A DNA stretch of 64,000 nucleotides from Paramoeba atlantica (taxonomy: Eukaryota > Discosea), in assembly GCA_977017575.1 (NCBI GenBank), contig CDRNVI010000026.1:62001-126000 (forward strand), given 5' to 3'. Every line of letters begins with the position of its first letter. Positions within the stretch are counted from its first letter, which is position 1. Shown here piece after piece: positions 41,896 to 51,014 of this stretch. A model generated the notes under the pieces. The model had not been told where the DNA came from, searched no databases, and was given only the letters and a program-made list of their open reading frames with translations. The position numbers were made by a program, and so were the translations under genes.

Positions 41896-41989
41896 AGAGT
41901 TTCTAAAGAGGGGAAGAGCTTCTAAAGCCTGCAGTCAGGATAGATTTTTCAGAACTTGAGATAGTAATTGGCGCATTTACATAACATAT

Positions 41990-42030
<41 letters not shown>

Positions 42031-42038
<8 letters not shown>

Positions 42039-42966
42039 CGCTCACGAAAAGTGACCCCCCTCTTTTTTTTCGTACAAATGTCCGTTTGAGCTGATTTTTG
42101 TTGCATTTTGCAGATCTCAACACAAGGACTTTGCGCGTGAAGAAATGAGACAAAAAGAAACGAATACGCACAATTTAGAGAAGAATTACCATTTTGTCAC
42201 TTTTTCGCCCTTCAATCTTATACACTCCTTAAGTCCAGAATCAAAACTTAATACTGTTTTGTCGATCACTTTTTGAGTTAAAGAAGACCATGCTTTACGT
42301 ACACATCGGATAAGTGAAGGTTTGTCCGATGGCGTTTGTTCGTCTACCGCCTCTTGGACCATAGACCAGACGTTTTCTATGGGGGAAAGGTCGGGCGAGT
42401 TGGGGGGCCAGTTTCTTAGAACATCACTCATTCGATTCTCAATATACTCTTTGGAGGCACGGGCAGTATGTGCCGTTGCTCTATCCTGTTGAAATACACT
42501 ATTAGGGGGAAATCTACCTGTTTTAATGTTTCTATGTACGTCTCACTTGTAATAGATGTGTCATTGTAGATGTCTCACTTGTAATAGATGGTCACAGGAC
42601 TCAAAGTGTATTCCCCACTAGATTTTTTTTCGCTCTGATATTTTTTGATTATCCTTCTAGAGACGTTAAAATCACGGGATAATTGTTTAATCGGAACACC
42701 TTCTGCCTGTCTCATCTTCAAAAGAACCTTACCACAATCCGTAAGCCCCCTTTTGGGAGCCGATATGGTGATTTGGTCATTTTTGGAAAAAAAAGTTGAA
42801 AAACCAATTATGTTTTTGTGACTAAATTTTAAAATTTTAAAATCAGCTAAAAACAGCGGGAACGTATAGATCTCGAAATTTTGAACGAAACAGTGGTATG
42901 ATAACCCACCCACGCCCCTCTGTGCTAAAAATAAGGGGGGGTCACTTATTCGTGAGCGGAGGTTTA
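42031..42966 (-). mobile_element. Tc1/mariner transposon remnant
   Basis: Inverted ends (TAAACCCCCGCTCACGAAAA on the left and its near complement TTATTCGTGAGCGGAGGTTTA on the right) in a (TA)n target. On the minus strand the transposase has an N-terminal helix-turn-helix (VPIKQLSRDFNVSRRIIKKY, about 42,600-42,710) and a C-terminal catalytic part with the second Asp (FQQDRATAHTARAS) and the Glu in NWPPNSPDLSPIENVWS, 35 residues apart by my count. The middle with the first Asp is deleted and the parts are out of frame, so it is dead. At ~936 bp it is shorter than the usual ~1.3 kb. Confidence 0.85.
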
Positions 42967-42980
42967 TATATATATATATA

Positions 42981-43908
42981 TAAACCCCCCACAGCGAAAA
43001 GTCACCCCCCTCTAACTTTTCAGCCAAGTGTCCGTTTGAGCTCATTTTTGTTGCATTTTGCTGTTCCCAACACAAAGACTATGCGCGTTATAGCATGAAA
43101 CCAAGGCTCTCAAATGCGTGCATCCGATAGATGGATTATCACTTTCTTCACATTTTTCAAGAGGCCAATTTCTCACACTTTAACAAATTATATCTTCTCC
43201 TCCCATGAGAATTCTAATTATTTCTGTCCGTTTTTGCTGATTTTTGTTGCAAACGAGAGATCTCGTTCTCCTAGCAAAGATCTTTGCCGCTATTTTTTAA
43301 TATTGACCCACTTGTGCCCCCTGGCCACGGAGTGTTTGTTTTCCTAAATTATTGTGGTATGACGATGCAAAAAAATCAAGCCTAAAAACAATTTTCTTCT
43401 TCGGTTTCTAAAATGATCTAAAAATGGTGGGAACGTGTAGATCTCAGAATTTTGAACGAGAAAATGATATCTTAACCCCCTTAGGCCCCTTCAAGCAAAA
43501 AGTAAAGGGGACAGCTTAAAAAAGTTGATTTATCACCGTTTCAAGAAAGAACCAATCAAAGAGAAATATTCCACCACGTGACAAATTGAATGTTTGTTAT
43601 CTGTTTTTGATCATTTTTGTTGCAATCGAGAGAACTCGTTCCCCTAGCGAAGATCTGTGACACCATTTTCATGTTGACCCCCTTCCCCCCCTGGTCGAGG
43701 AACATGAGATTTTTTGGGTAATATTGGCATGACTATGTAAAAACGTCATTAAAAAAATGAGTTTTAATTTGTTATCTGTGAAGAGGTCTAAAAACAGCGG
43801 GAACGTGCAGATCTCAAAATTTTGAACGAAAAAGTGGTGCCGCAACCCCCCTAAGCCTCGTTGTACAAAAAAAAGAGGGGGGTGACTTATTCGCTGCGAG
43901 GGGTTTAT
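42981..43908. mobile_element. Non-autonomous mariner-related element, copy 2
   Basis: Nearly identical to 33,531-34,457, including the internal 368-bp duplication. Its left end sits in the same TA run as the right end of the mariner remnant, so two related elements lie back to back. The few differences between the copies imply recent mobility. Confidence 0.8.
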
Positions 43909-43920
43909 ATATATATTAAG

Positions 43921-44060
43921 ACAGCACTGATGCAGCAAGTTATTGATAAGAAGTTCAAGAAATACGTCGTAGAAAAAGGACATAGGTACCACACCCGGGT
44001 ACACACACCAATAGCATCGGAAAAACTATTGGGTCTGACTGCATGCAATACCCATGGGTT
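43921..44060 (+). mobile_element. CRE-like LINE tail, fragment 3
   Basis: A short frame reads VIDKKFKKYVVEKGHRY, close to RKYVVEKG of fragment 1. It then runs into GGTATTTAAACAAAAAGGGG, present twice in tandem at about 44,090-44,120. Too short for more. Confidence 0.4.
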
Positions 44061-44118
44061 GCAGACTCAGCATTGCCATTGGGTATTTAAACAAAAAGGG
44101 GGTATTTAAACAAAAAGG

Positions 44119-44335
44119 GGCCGCGGTGTTGTGACTTGATCGGATTCTTGTGCTGGATTTGGCGGCGATGGTGCGTGTTCTGGCCGCGGTGTTGTGATCT
44201 GAACGGATTCTTGCGGGGGATTTTGCGGCGGTGATGCGTGTTCTGGCTGCAATGCTGTGACTTGATCGGATTCTTGTGCGGGATTTTGCGGCGGTGCGTG
44301 TTCTGGCCGCGGTGTTGTGACTTGATCGGAACTCC
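44119..44335. repeat. Coding-like 60-63-bp tandem repeats, set 2
   Basis: About 3.5 units of GTGTTGTGACTTGATCGGAT...GCGTGTTCTGGCCGCG, lengths 63, 63 and 60, so the reading frame is kept. On the minus strand a frame (44,106-44,450) starts MNSTTASSSRSS and runs through the repeats as a His/Pro/Gln-rich peptide. The same unit occurs at 39.3-39.7 kb. Confidence 0.8.
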
Positions 44336-44468
44336 GAGCGCAGCAGCCACGCTTCGCGTGAGCATCGGCATGGAAAATGTCTAAGAAAAACCTAAGGCAA
44401 ATGCGCGCTTCGCAGCTGGATCTAGAGGACGACGCAGTGGTCGAATTCATATACCAATTACGCGATAT

Positions 44469-44505
44469 AATTTAACGATAAAGATACAGTTTCTGTACCT
44501 TGTTG
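44469..44505 (+). other. Spliced-leader-like sequence
   Basis: The sequence contains TTAACG, then GATACAGTTTCTGTAC and ends CTTGTTG before GT at 44,506. The kinetoplastid spliced leader (T. cruzi form as I know it) has CTAACG, then GATACAGTTTCTGTAC and ends TATATTG before GT. The 16-base core is identical, and the flanks agree in part with a small deletion. No Sm site or SL intron follows, only a T-rich tract. It is therefore not a normal SL RNA gene, but a degenerate target site or the 5' end of a reverse-copied trans-spliced transcript. Confidence 0.55.
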
Positions 44506-44536
44506 GTCTTTTTTTTTTCTTATTCTCTCACCCTTC

Positions 44537-45689
44537 ATGGGCATGTTCACCCGGAGCCGGGCGAAAGACACGGGAGTAGCTCCCGTCGTGCAGCCGCTGC
44601 CACCGTCCCGCCGGAAAAAGAAACCACCCGAGGAGCGACTACCAGAGGCACCGCCGCCGCCATCGCCGCCGCCGCCTCCCGCACTTTCGCAGCCCTCGCA
44701 CCCTCCACGGCCATCTCCTCCTCCCCTTCCGCCGCCCCTTCCGCCGCCCCTTCCGCCGCCGCCGCCACCGCCGCCACCGCCGCCATCGCCTCCCGCACAC
44801 TCGCGGCCCTCGCACCCTCCACGGCCATCTCCTCCTCCCCTTCCTACTCCTCTTCCGCCGCCTCTTCCGCCGCACCTTCCGCCGCCGTCACCTTCGAATC
44901 CTCCGCCTCCTCCACCGCCCCCGCAACTCTCCAACAGCATAAAAATTAAAGGATCCAACCTTTCTCTCTTCAAACTTCTTCAAACGCCGCGGCAAGCTCG
45001 CCCTGGTCAGCAAAGATGCCGACTCAAACTCGAAGCAAAACATCCCAACAACCCGTCTCCCAGAAGATTCGCTGTCTTCAGAGGTCTGCAGCAAAACTTC
45101 GATCGCGACCGAGAAAGTCAATGACGTTGAAGCCCCAACGTTGGAAACCCCAACACCACCATCAGCCATTGACGCAGAGGGGCATGCTCTCGATGTTGGC
45201 GAAGACGAAATCTTTCACGATTGCGAAGCTCCTTGTGATATAAATGTCGATCTGAGTGGACAGCCCTCAAACACATTCTTTGCGGAAGACGTTTTGCAAG
45301 GTTTCGAGAGAGGGATAGATCCCAGAATTAACTTCCCAATCCCCTCCGAGGAAATTATAGAACTGATACGTCATGCTAAGGTGGGGGAAGAATTCATCGC
45401 CGCATGGACCTTCGACCAACAGCCAACCCTCAATGTATCCAAAGGAGTAGTGACGAAAACCTCCACCCGGCAAGGACGCACCAAACTGTCAGTTACCTAC
45501 GAAGGATTTCTTGGATACGCAACTGGAAATAAATTTGATGGCTTTTTACCCCCGCATCCGAACGTTCGCATTTTCCGCCTCTCGTGGTTGAACCGGGGAC
45601 CTGGAGACACGCCTCGTGTAGAGCATAACCAAGTATCACCTCCTTCTCAGACCTTTGTATCTACACAAGATATTCTACAATTCTCATGA
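44537..45689 (+). pseudogene. Pro-rich open frames behind the SL-like sequence, nature unknown
   Basis: Two overlapping frames. The first, 44,537-45,124, starts at ATG 31 bases after the SL-like sequence (MGMFTRSRAKDTGVAPVVQP) and becomes almost pure Pro with Ser/His. The second, open 44,943-45,689 in another frame, has no ATG but reads like an ordinary globular protein (FFAEDVLQGFERGID, LIRHAKVGEEFIAAWTFDQQ, VTYEGFLGYATGNKFDGFLP). An M.TRSR start is common in retroelement proteins but is not proof. Either a host gene with a broken or slipping Pro-rich N-part, or the first ORF of a mobile element. No family recognised. Confidence 0.4.
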
Positions 45690-45902
45690 CGTATGACGAT
45701 ACTTCACATGATCATCTTTGCTTCGTATACTGGTTCATGTTTCCGCAAGTCACGTAGCGAAGACAACTTACAAGAAGCTAAACCCACGAACTCATCACAT
45801 ATTGCTTCCCGTAATCACATGCGCTGTAATACATGAGCTGTACTTTTGTCTCCAATGCCTTCTTCAATACCTTAACTACACTTAACCCTACTACGTTGAA
45901 GT

Positions 45903-46807
45903 CTACTCGGGCAAACCGCCCCACTAATCCACTTGGGGAACGCACCTCACTAATCTTGGGGAACTAGTCTACTCGGGGAACGCGCCCATGTTAGCTCCCC
46001 GGGGGACGCGCCCCATGAATTTCCTCGGGTGAACGTGCCCGAGGGGAACGCGCCCTTGTTATATCATCGGGTAACACGTCTCTGCTATCTCCTCGGGGAA
46101 CGCGCCCTTGTTATCTCCTCGGGCAACACGCCTCTGTTATCTCCTCGGGGAACGCGCCCCACTAATCCACTTGGGGAACGCACCCCACTAATCTTGGGGA
46201 ACTAGTCTACTCGGGGAACGCGCCCCTGTTATCTCCCCGGGGGACGCGCCCCATGAATCTCCTCGGGTGACACGCCTCTGTTATCTCCTCGGGGAACGCG
46301 CCCCACTATTCTCCTCGGGTGGCACGCCTCTGTTATCTCCTCGGGGAACGCGCCCCACTAATCCACTTGGGGAACACGCCCCACTAATCCACTTGGGGAA
46401 CGCGCCCAACTAATCATGGGGAACTAATCCACTTGGGGAACGCACCCCACTAATCTTGGGGAACTAGTCTACTCGGGGAACGCGCCCCTGTTATCTCCCC
46501 GGGGGACGCGCCCCACTATTCTCCTCGGGTGACACGCCTCTGTTATCTCCTCGGGGAACGCGCCCTACTATTCTCCTCGGGTGACACGCTTCTGTTATCT
46601 CCTCGGGGAACGCGCCCCACTAATCCACTTGGGGAACACGCCCCACTAATCCACTTGGGGAACGCGCCCAACTAATCATGGGGAACTAATCCACTTGGGG
46701 AACGCGCCCCTGTTATCTCCTCGGGGGACGCGCCCCATGAATTTCCTCGGGGAACGCGCCCTATTAATCTCCTTGGGGAATGCGCCCCTGTTATCTCCTT
46801 GGGGAGT
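45903..46807. repeat. 26-bp GC-rich minisatellite, about 33 units
   Basis: A tandem array with the unit TCCTCGGGGAACGCGCCCC plus CACTATTC or TGTTATC, 26 bp, with variants that add 14 bp (TTGGGGAACTAGTC). Blocks of several units recur (for instance around 46,340 and 46,607), so higher-order duplication has occurred. No long frame crosses it. Confidence 0.9.
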
Positions 46808-47176
46808 AGCGGCATTTAATTTGTAAATAATTATAAAAGTGGGAAGGGGTCGTCGAATTCTCGGTAAAGACCGTTATGCGAAATACTATTTAAAATGTAA
46901 TGAGAAGCGTTTTTTTTGCATACGCAAGATGTGCTAAAGGAAAAGGAAACGGTTCACTATACATTCCTCCCTCCTCCTCTGGGTCTTTAAAAAGTGATGC
47001 CTTTCCCTTCGCATTATAGCAAAAGAGCATACAAATGAACCCAGTACCTGGCTTGGGACAGGTTATGCGGAGTTAAGGATGTCATGGTAGCGCAGTGCGT
47101 GAAGTATACAATTTGTAGTAGTAGGTACACATTCGTCCTTTAAATCAAATAGAAATTCTGCATATTTTAATGCCTC
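46808..47176. other. Intergenic region before LRR protein 3
   Basis: AT-rich, with a pyrimidine tract at about 46,965-46,986 (CCTCCCTCCTCCTCTGGGTC) that may serve the next gene. Otherwise empty. Confidence 0.5.
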
Positions 47177-47950
47177 ATGACAGATTTTGCAAGGAGCCAT
47201 ATTCCAGCACGAGTGCACCATTCCTTGCTGCCTCCTTCCCACCAGCTTTACTTTTTTGTAGCGAACTTGACTAGCCCGCACTTCAGCTGGAAACTGGAAA
47301 ATAATCTTGAAGACTGGGATGGGATACATCGTCGTTCAGACGAAAAATATTCTCTTCAGTGGGTCTACATGCGCCTAGGAGGGACGTTGCAATGGGAGTA
47401 TTTGCCGTCTAGCGTCTGTGCAATGCACCTTACTGGTAATTTACTGGAAGGTGACGTTCCTATGGAACAGTTTACTCGTCGTACTTCACTTATCGTGATG
47501 GAATTGGGGAACAACAAATTCTTCGGAAATTTTGATCTAAGCAAAGTCTCTCCCATGGTGGAAGTCATTAATGTTCGAGATAACTCTTTTGGCGGAAGAT
47601 TGGTTCTGGTAGATCTTCCTCATTCACTCCGGACACTCAATTTAGCATCAAATTGTTTTTGTGGAACAATTCGGTTGGATACACTGCCCCCACTGTTAGG
47701 TCTGTTTCACGTCTCAAACAACCTACTGGAGGGCCCAATTGATGTGACGCTTCTTCCCAACAATTTGTTTTCGGTGAAGTTAAACGCAAACTTGTTTTCT
47801 GGAGAGCTCCACGGTGTACAGGCCCTACCACGGATGCTGCGAGAGTTCGACGTATCACAGAACGTTGGCTTAAGGGGGCTGGTTGAACGTAAAGTGTTAT
47901 CTCCTACTCTTTTGTTTTCCTCTGGGAAAACTCAGATATTAGTACAGTAG
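47177..47950 (+). CDS. Leucine-rich repeat protein 3
   Basis: A 257-residue member of the LRR family. After ~60 residues with a reduced cap (LQWVYMRLGGTLQWEYLP) come about seven repeats, for example ALPRMLREFDVSQN, DLPHSLRTLNLASNCFCGTI and TLPPLLGLFHVSNNLLEGPI. The Cys of the cap seen in the other three is missing. It lies 248 bases upstream of LRR protein 4 in the same direction, perhaps a tandem duplication. No signal peptide is clear. Function unknown. Confidence 0.75.
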   Translation: MTDFARSHIPARVHHSLLPPSHQLYFFVANLTSPHFSWKLENNLEDWDGIHRRSDEKYSLQWVYMRLGGTLQWEYLPSSVCAMHLTGNLLEGDVPMEQFTRRTSLIVMELGNNKFFGNFDLSKVSPMVEVINVRDNSFGGRLVLVDLPHSLRTLNLASNCFCGTIRLDTLPPLLGLFHVSNNLLEGPIDVTLLPNNLFSVKLNANLFSGELHGVQALPRMLREFDVSQNVGLRGLVERKVLSPTLLFSSGKTQILVQ

Positions 47951-48198
47951 TACTGCTTCATTTTCTTCGGCACGCCTCCGACCTGTTGCCAGATACGATA
48001 GGATTCCTCTGACACACATTGTTAGTTTTTATCATGCATAATACGGTGTTATGGGAATTTATGTATTATGGATGCAGGTATTATTGATACATGCATGTTA
48101 GCATTATATTTATTTCCTCTTGCCATGTAAGTTTACTTCTTTTTCAATGATATTACTAAATTAGTAATATCCAAGTATTATAAGTAGTCTAATACTTT

Positions 48199-48873
48199 AT
48201 GAGTGCCATACAGTCAGCACAACAGCATGCTGAGCATGATTCACGACTCACTGAAGAATCAGATGAGAATTTATTTATTGAATCGATTTTTCCGTCGGCT
48301 TCAGAGCATGAAAATATACGGAAAGTTTCTCGCGCCGGGAAGCCACACACAATAAACTTACCGCAGGAATACGAAATGGAACGTTTTCTTCGAAATATTA
48401 GCACCCTTGATTCCACGTGGACTCCGGCAACTCCAATTTGTGAGTGGAAAGCTGTCACGTGCAACAAGTCTGGTCACCTCATGAAATTGTTTTGGAGAAA
48501 TAGAGGTTTGCATGGCACACCTAATTGGGCAGCTCTTCCAGTAGTTCTGATACACATTGATCTTTGCTCGAATATGCTGGTCGGTGAGATTCCTTTTCAT
48601 GCTCTGCCGCCGCAATTGGAAAATTTATCGGTAAGCAGGAATTCGTTTTCTGGGACACCGAATTTTCTGTCTCTCCCACCGACGTTGCTCTCGTTGTGGA
48701 TGACTTATAATCGCTTTTCCGGCCAGGTAGACTTACATTCTCTCCCGAACAAACTTCAATGTATAGTACTCACTGGAAATGAAGACCTACATGGGGTAGT
48801 TGACTCGACTCTGCTTCCTAAAAGCTTGAGTTATCGACAGTGGTCTAAAACAGGGATTGTGTACACGAAATAA
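48199..48873 (+). CDS. Leucine-rich repeat protein 4
   Basis: A 224-residue LRR protein. The N-terminal ~55 residues are acidic and unlike the other members. The cap (PICEWKAVTCNKSGHLMKLFW) matches PCSWKGVLCD and SWYGVTCEEG of LRR proteins 1 and 2. About five repeats follow, e.g. HALPPQLENLSVSRNSFSGT and SLPPTLLSLWMTYNRFSGQV. It is the shortest member. Confidence 0.75.
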   Translation: MSAIQSAQQHAEHDSRLTEESDENLFIESIFPSASEHENIRKVSRAGKPHTINLPQEYEMERFLRNISTLDSTWTPATPICEWKAVTCNKSGHLMKLFWRNRGLHGTPNWAALPVVLIHIDLCSNMLVGEIPFHALPPQLENLSVSRNSFSGTPNFLSLPPTLLSLWMTYNRFSGQVDLHSLPNKLQCIVLTGNEDLHGVVDSTLLPKSLSYRQWSKTGIVYTK

Positions 48874-49132
48874 GTTGAATCTTTGTAAAATATTTTACTT
48901 TAGTTCTTTGGAGAAGTCTCTCATTCAATAAATAAATTTGTTAAACGCGATGGTTGTTTTCAACTTAGAAGTCACTCGAAAAGACTTTTTTCAAAAAGAT
49001 TTCATGCGGTATGCCTCCCATGGACCCACCAAGGGCCCGATAGTTTTTGTGATCTTTTGGACCACCGGAGTCCCTTTTATAAATTTTAACATTATTGAGG
49101 GAGATACTACTCCCTAGCTACAGCGTTCGAAA

Positions 49133-49196
49133 AAATTTGTGAATTTTTTATTGTGCAACTTTTGAAATTGTTGCACAATAAAAAATTCACGAATTT
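49133..49196. repeat. 27-bp-stem hairpin
   Basis: Arms 49,133-49,159 and 49,170-49,196 pair at 26 of 27 positions (core TTTTTTATTGTGCAAC and complement), with a 10-base loop. A third copy of the arm (GTTGCACAATAAAAAATTCA) is at about 49,671. Confidence 0.9.
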
Positions 49197-50033
49197 TTGT
49201 TGCACAAATATTTGTGGGGATATTTTTTGCTGAGGGAAATGTAGGCGGTATGTATAAATCCATTCCGAATCATTCCGGATTGCTCCGGACGGTCACTGGT
49301 AAGCCAGACCATTCACAGACAGATTTGGAATAGTAATGGTATGAAGGTAATTCGGTATGAATTGTAGTGTAATGTGTGTTGTATATTCGGACTTGTGGTA
49401 AGTATTAATAAATATTGCGTTTGAAAAGAAAGTTAAACACAAACAAAAAAGGACTTAGGCGCAACGATTTTGAACTGCTAACGAGAAACAGGGTGAACTG
49501 CTAAAAACAAGGAGGGGTATGCTATCGGCGCTGGGTCACAATACCATACCCCCTCCGGTACGGTACGAGCTCATAGGTATTTTAAACCGGACCCTCGTTT
49601 AGGTTAAAAAGCAGTTTTAATTTTAGAATTTGAACTAAAAAATTAAAATAGAATTTCAATTTTTAAAAATGTTGCACAATAAAAAATTCACAAATTTTTG
49701 ATTTCCTGTTTTTTGTTACACAAATACAGGGGGGCATTAATCTGTGTAACATTAATCTATGATAATTCGTAAAATTAACACAGATTAATGTTACACAGAT
49801 AAATGTCCCCTCGGTATGCCGGAGCTATGATCTTTTTTCAAAAAATTGTCCATTTTTATAAACAAAAATCAAGAAAAAAAAAAATTTGGGAAAAAGACGT
49901 AAAAATGTACTAAAAAACGGAGAATTTCGCCTGCGGCGCATTTTTGTTTTTTTAACTCATATTTCTGTCCCGCCAAATATTTTCGAGTTAACACAGATTA
50001 ATATCACACAGATTAATGTTCTACAGATTATTA

Positions 50034-50558
50034 CTCCCCCTTTCATAATTCTTTATAAATAAACTTTATAAACTATAAGTGTTTCGGCGATTTATATTTA
50101 CATTATATAAAGCTTTATACAGCTTTATACTTACATTGTAAGTGTTTGGTACCGAGATGGATTTACTTATAAAAATATTTATATAAATTATGATCATTAG
50201 TTCTACTAGTTCTTATGCGCTTTCATGTGGTGTTTGTATGAATAGGTGACCGAATTTGATATGTAAAGTCACACACATTTGACCACATTGATGAAATTGA
50301 TAAAAAAAGAGGACCGAAACAAAGAACCAAAAAAAAAGTTTCTAGAACTATTAGACTGCTTAATGTCTAAAACAGAAATTTCAAAATATGCATTTGATAC
50401 GCGAATCAGAATGAGAAATACGCGGCGCGCAGCGCCGCGAGCTCCGTTTTTTACCCTGCTCTTTTGGCATTTTTCAGGCGTTTCAAAGTTTTATATAAAT
50501 TTATATTAAACCATGACTCATTTTGGGCTCGAACTTATAAAGAATTATGAAAGGGGAG
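50034..50558. mobile_element. Putative inverted-repeat element (MITE-like)
   Basis: Ends CTCCCCCTTTCATAATTCTT at 50,034 and the matching complement (TTATAAAGAATTATGAAAGG) at 50,535-50,558. Both ends are embedded in CAGATTA/ACACAGAC words shared with the hairpin at 49.73 kb. There is no transposase; a 76-codon frame inside is not convincing. Confidence 0.5.
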
Positions 50559-51014
50559 TAGTACACAGACAAATGTCCCCCCTGTAATTGCGTTTAGTGT
50601 ACCATATAAATTTGTGCTTACAATAGTGGCACAGTGGATGACAGAGACACCAATAACGGGTGTGGAAGTTTCCCACTAGAAAAACAGTATCTCCCTATAG
50701 CATGAAGGCAGGCGCATGCAAAGGTGGAGATGCCTTTTTCCTGTGGTAAACTGCCGCACCTGTACTATTGGTATCCCCCTCGTCCACTTTAGCCTGGGTT
50801 ATGTTACTGAATTCCTCTTTATATTTTCACTGTTTTTGTTCACGAATCGAGGGTAGAGCGGTAGTTATAAACAACCACTTCAATTCAATATAAATATTTA
50901 TTTACAACCACCGCAATTCACCGTTACGCCACAATGTACATAAGACTTTGAGATTTTCTCAAATTAGTAGATTGACTCTTCGTACTGCTTTTTGCCATTG
51001 AATTACTACGTTGT

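Larger units (their letters stand above)
48874..51014. other. 2.1-kb AT-rich, palindrome-rich region
   Basis: No host gene. It contains a near-perfect 27-bp hairpin at 49,133-49,196, an imperfect inverted pair at 49,731-49,810 built from ATTAATCTGTGTAACATTAA, repeated CACAGATTAAT words at 49.99-50.03 kb, and a 24-bp inverted repeat 500 bp apart (50,034-50,058 and 50,535-50,558). These look like nested non-autonomous inverted-repeat elements. Confidence 0.65.

Noticed and set aside
44547-45169. Long Gly/Arg/Ala-rich minus-strand frames
   Set aside because: They mirror the CCG/CCT-rich DNA of the Pro-rich plus frame; open on all strands because of simple sequence.
45903-46807. Regular repeats reminiscent of a CRISPR array
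   Set aside because: Units are head to tail without unique spacers, in a eukaryotic setting; it is a minisatellite.
50279-50509. A 76-codon frame in the palindrome-rich region
   Set aside because: It lies within a putative inverted-repeat element, starts with TTG and has no family likeness.
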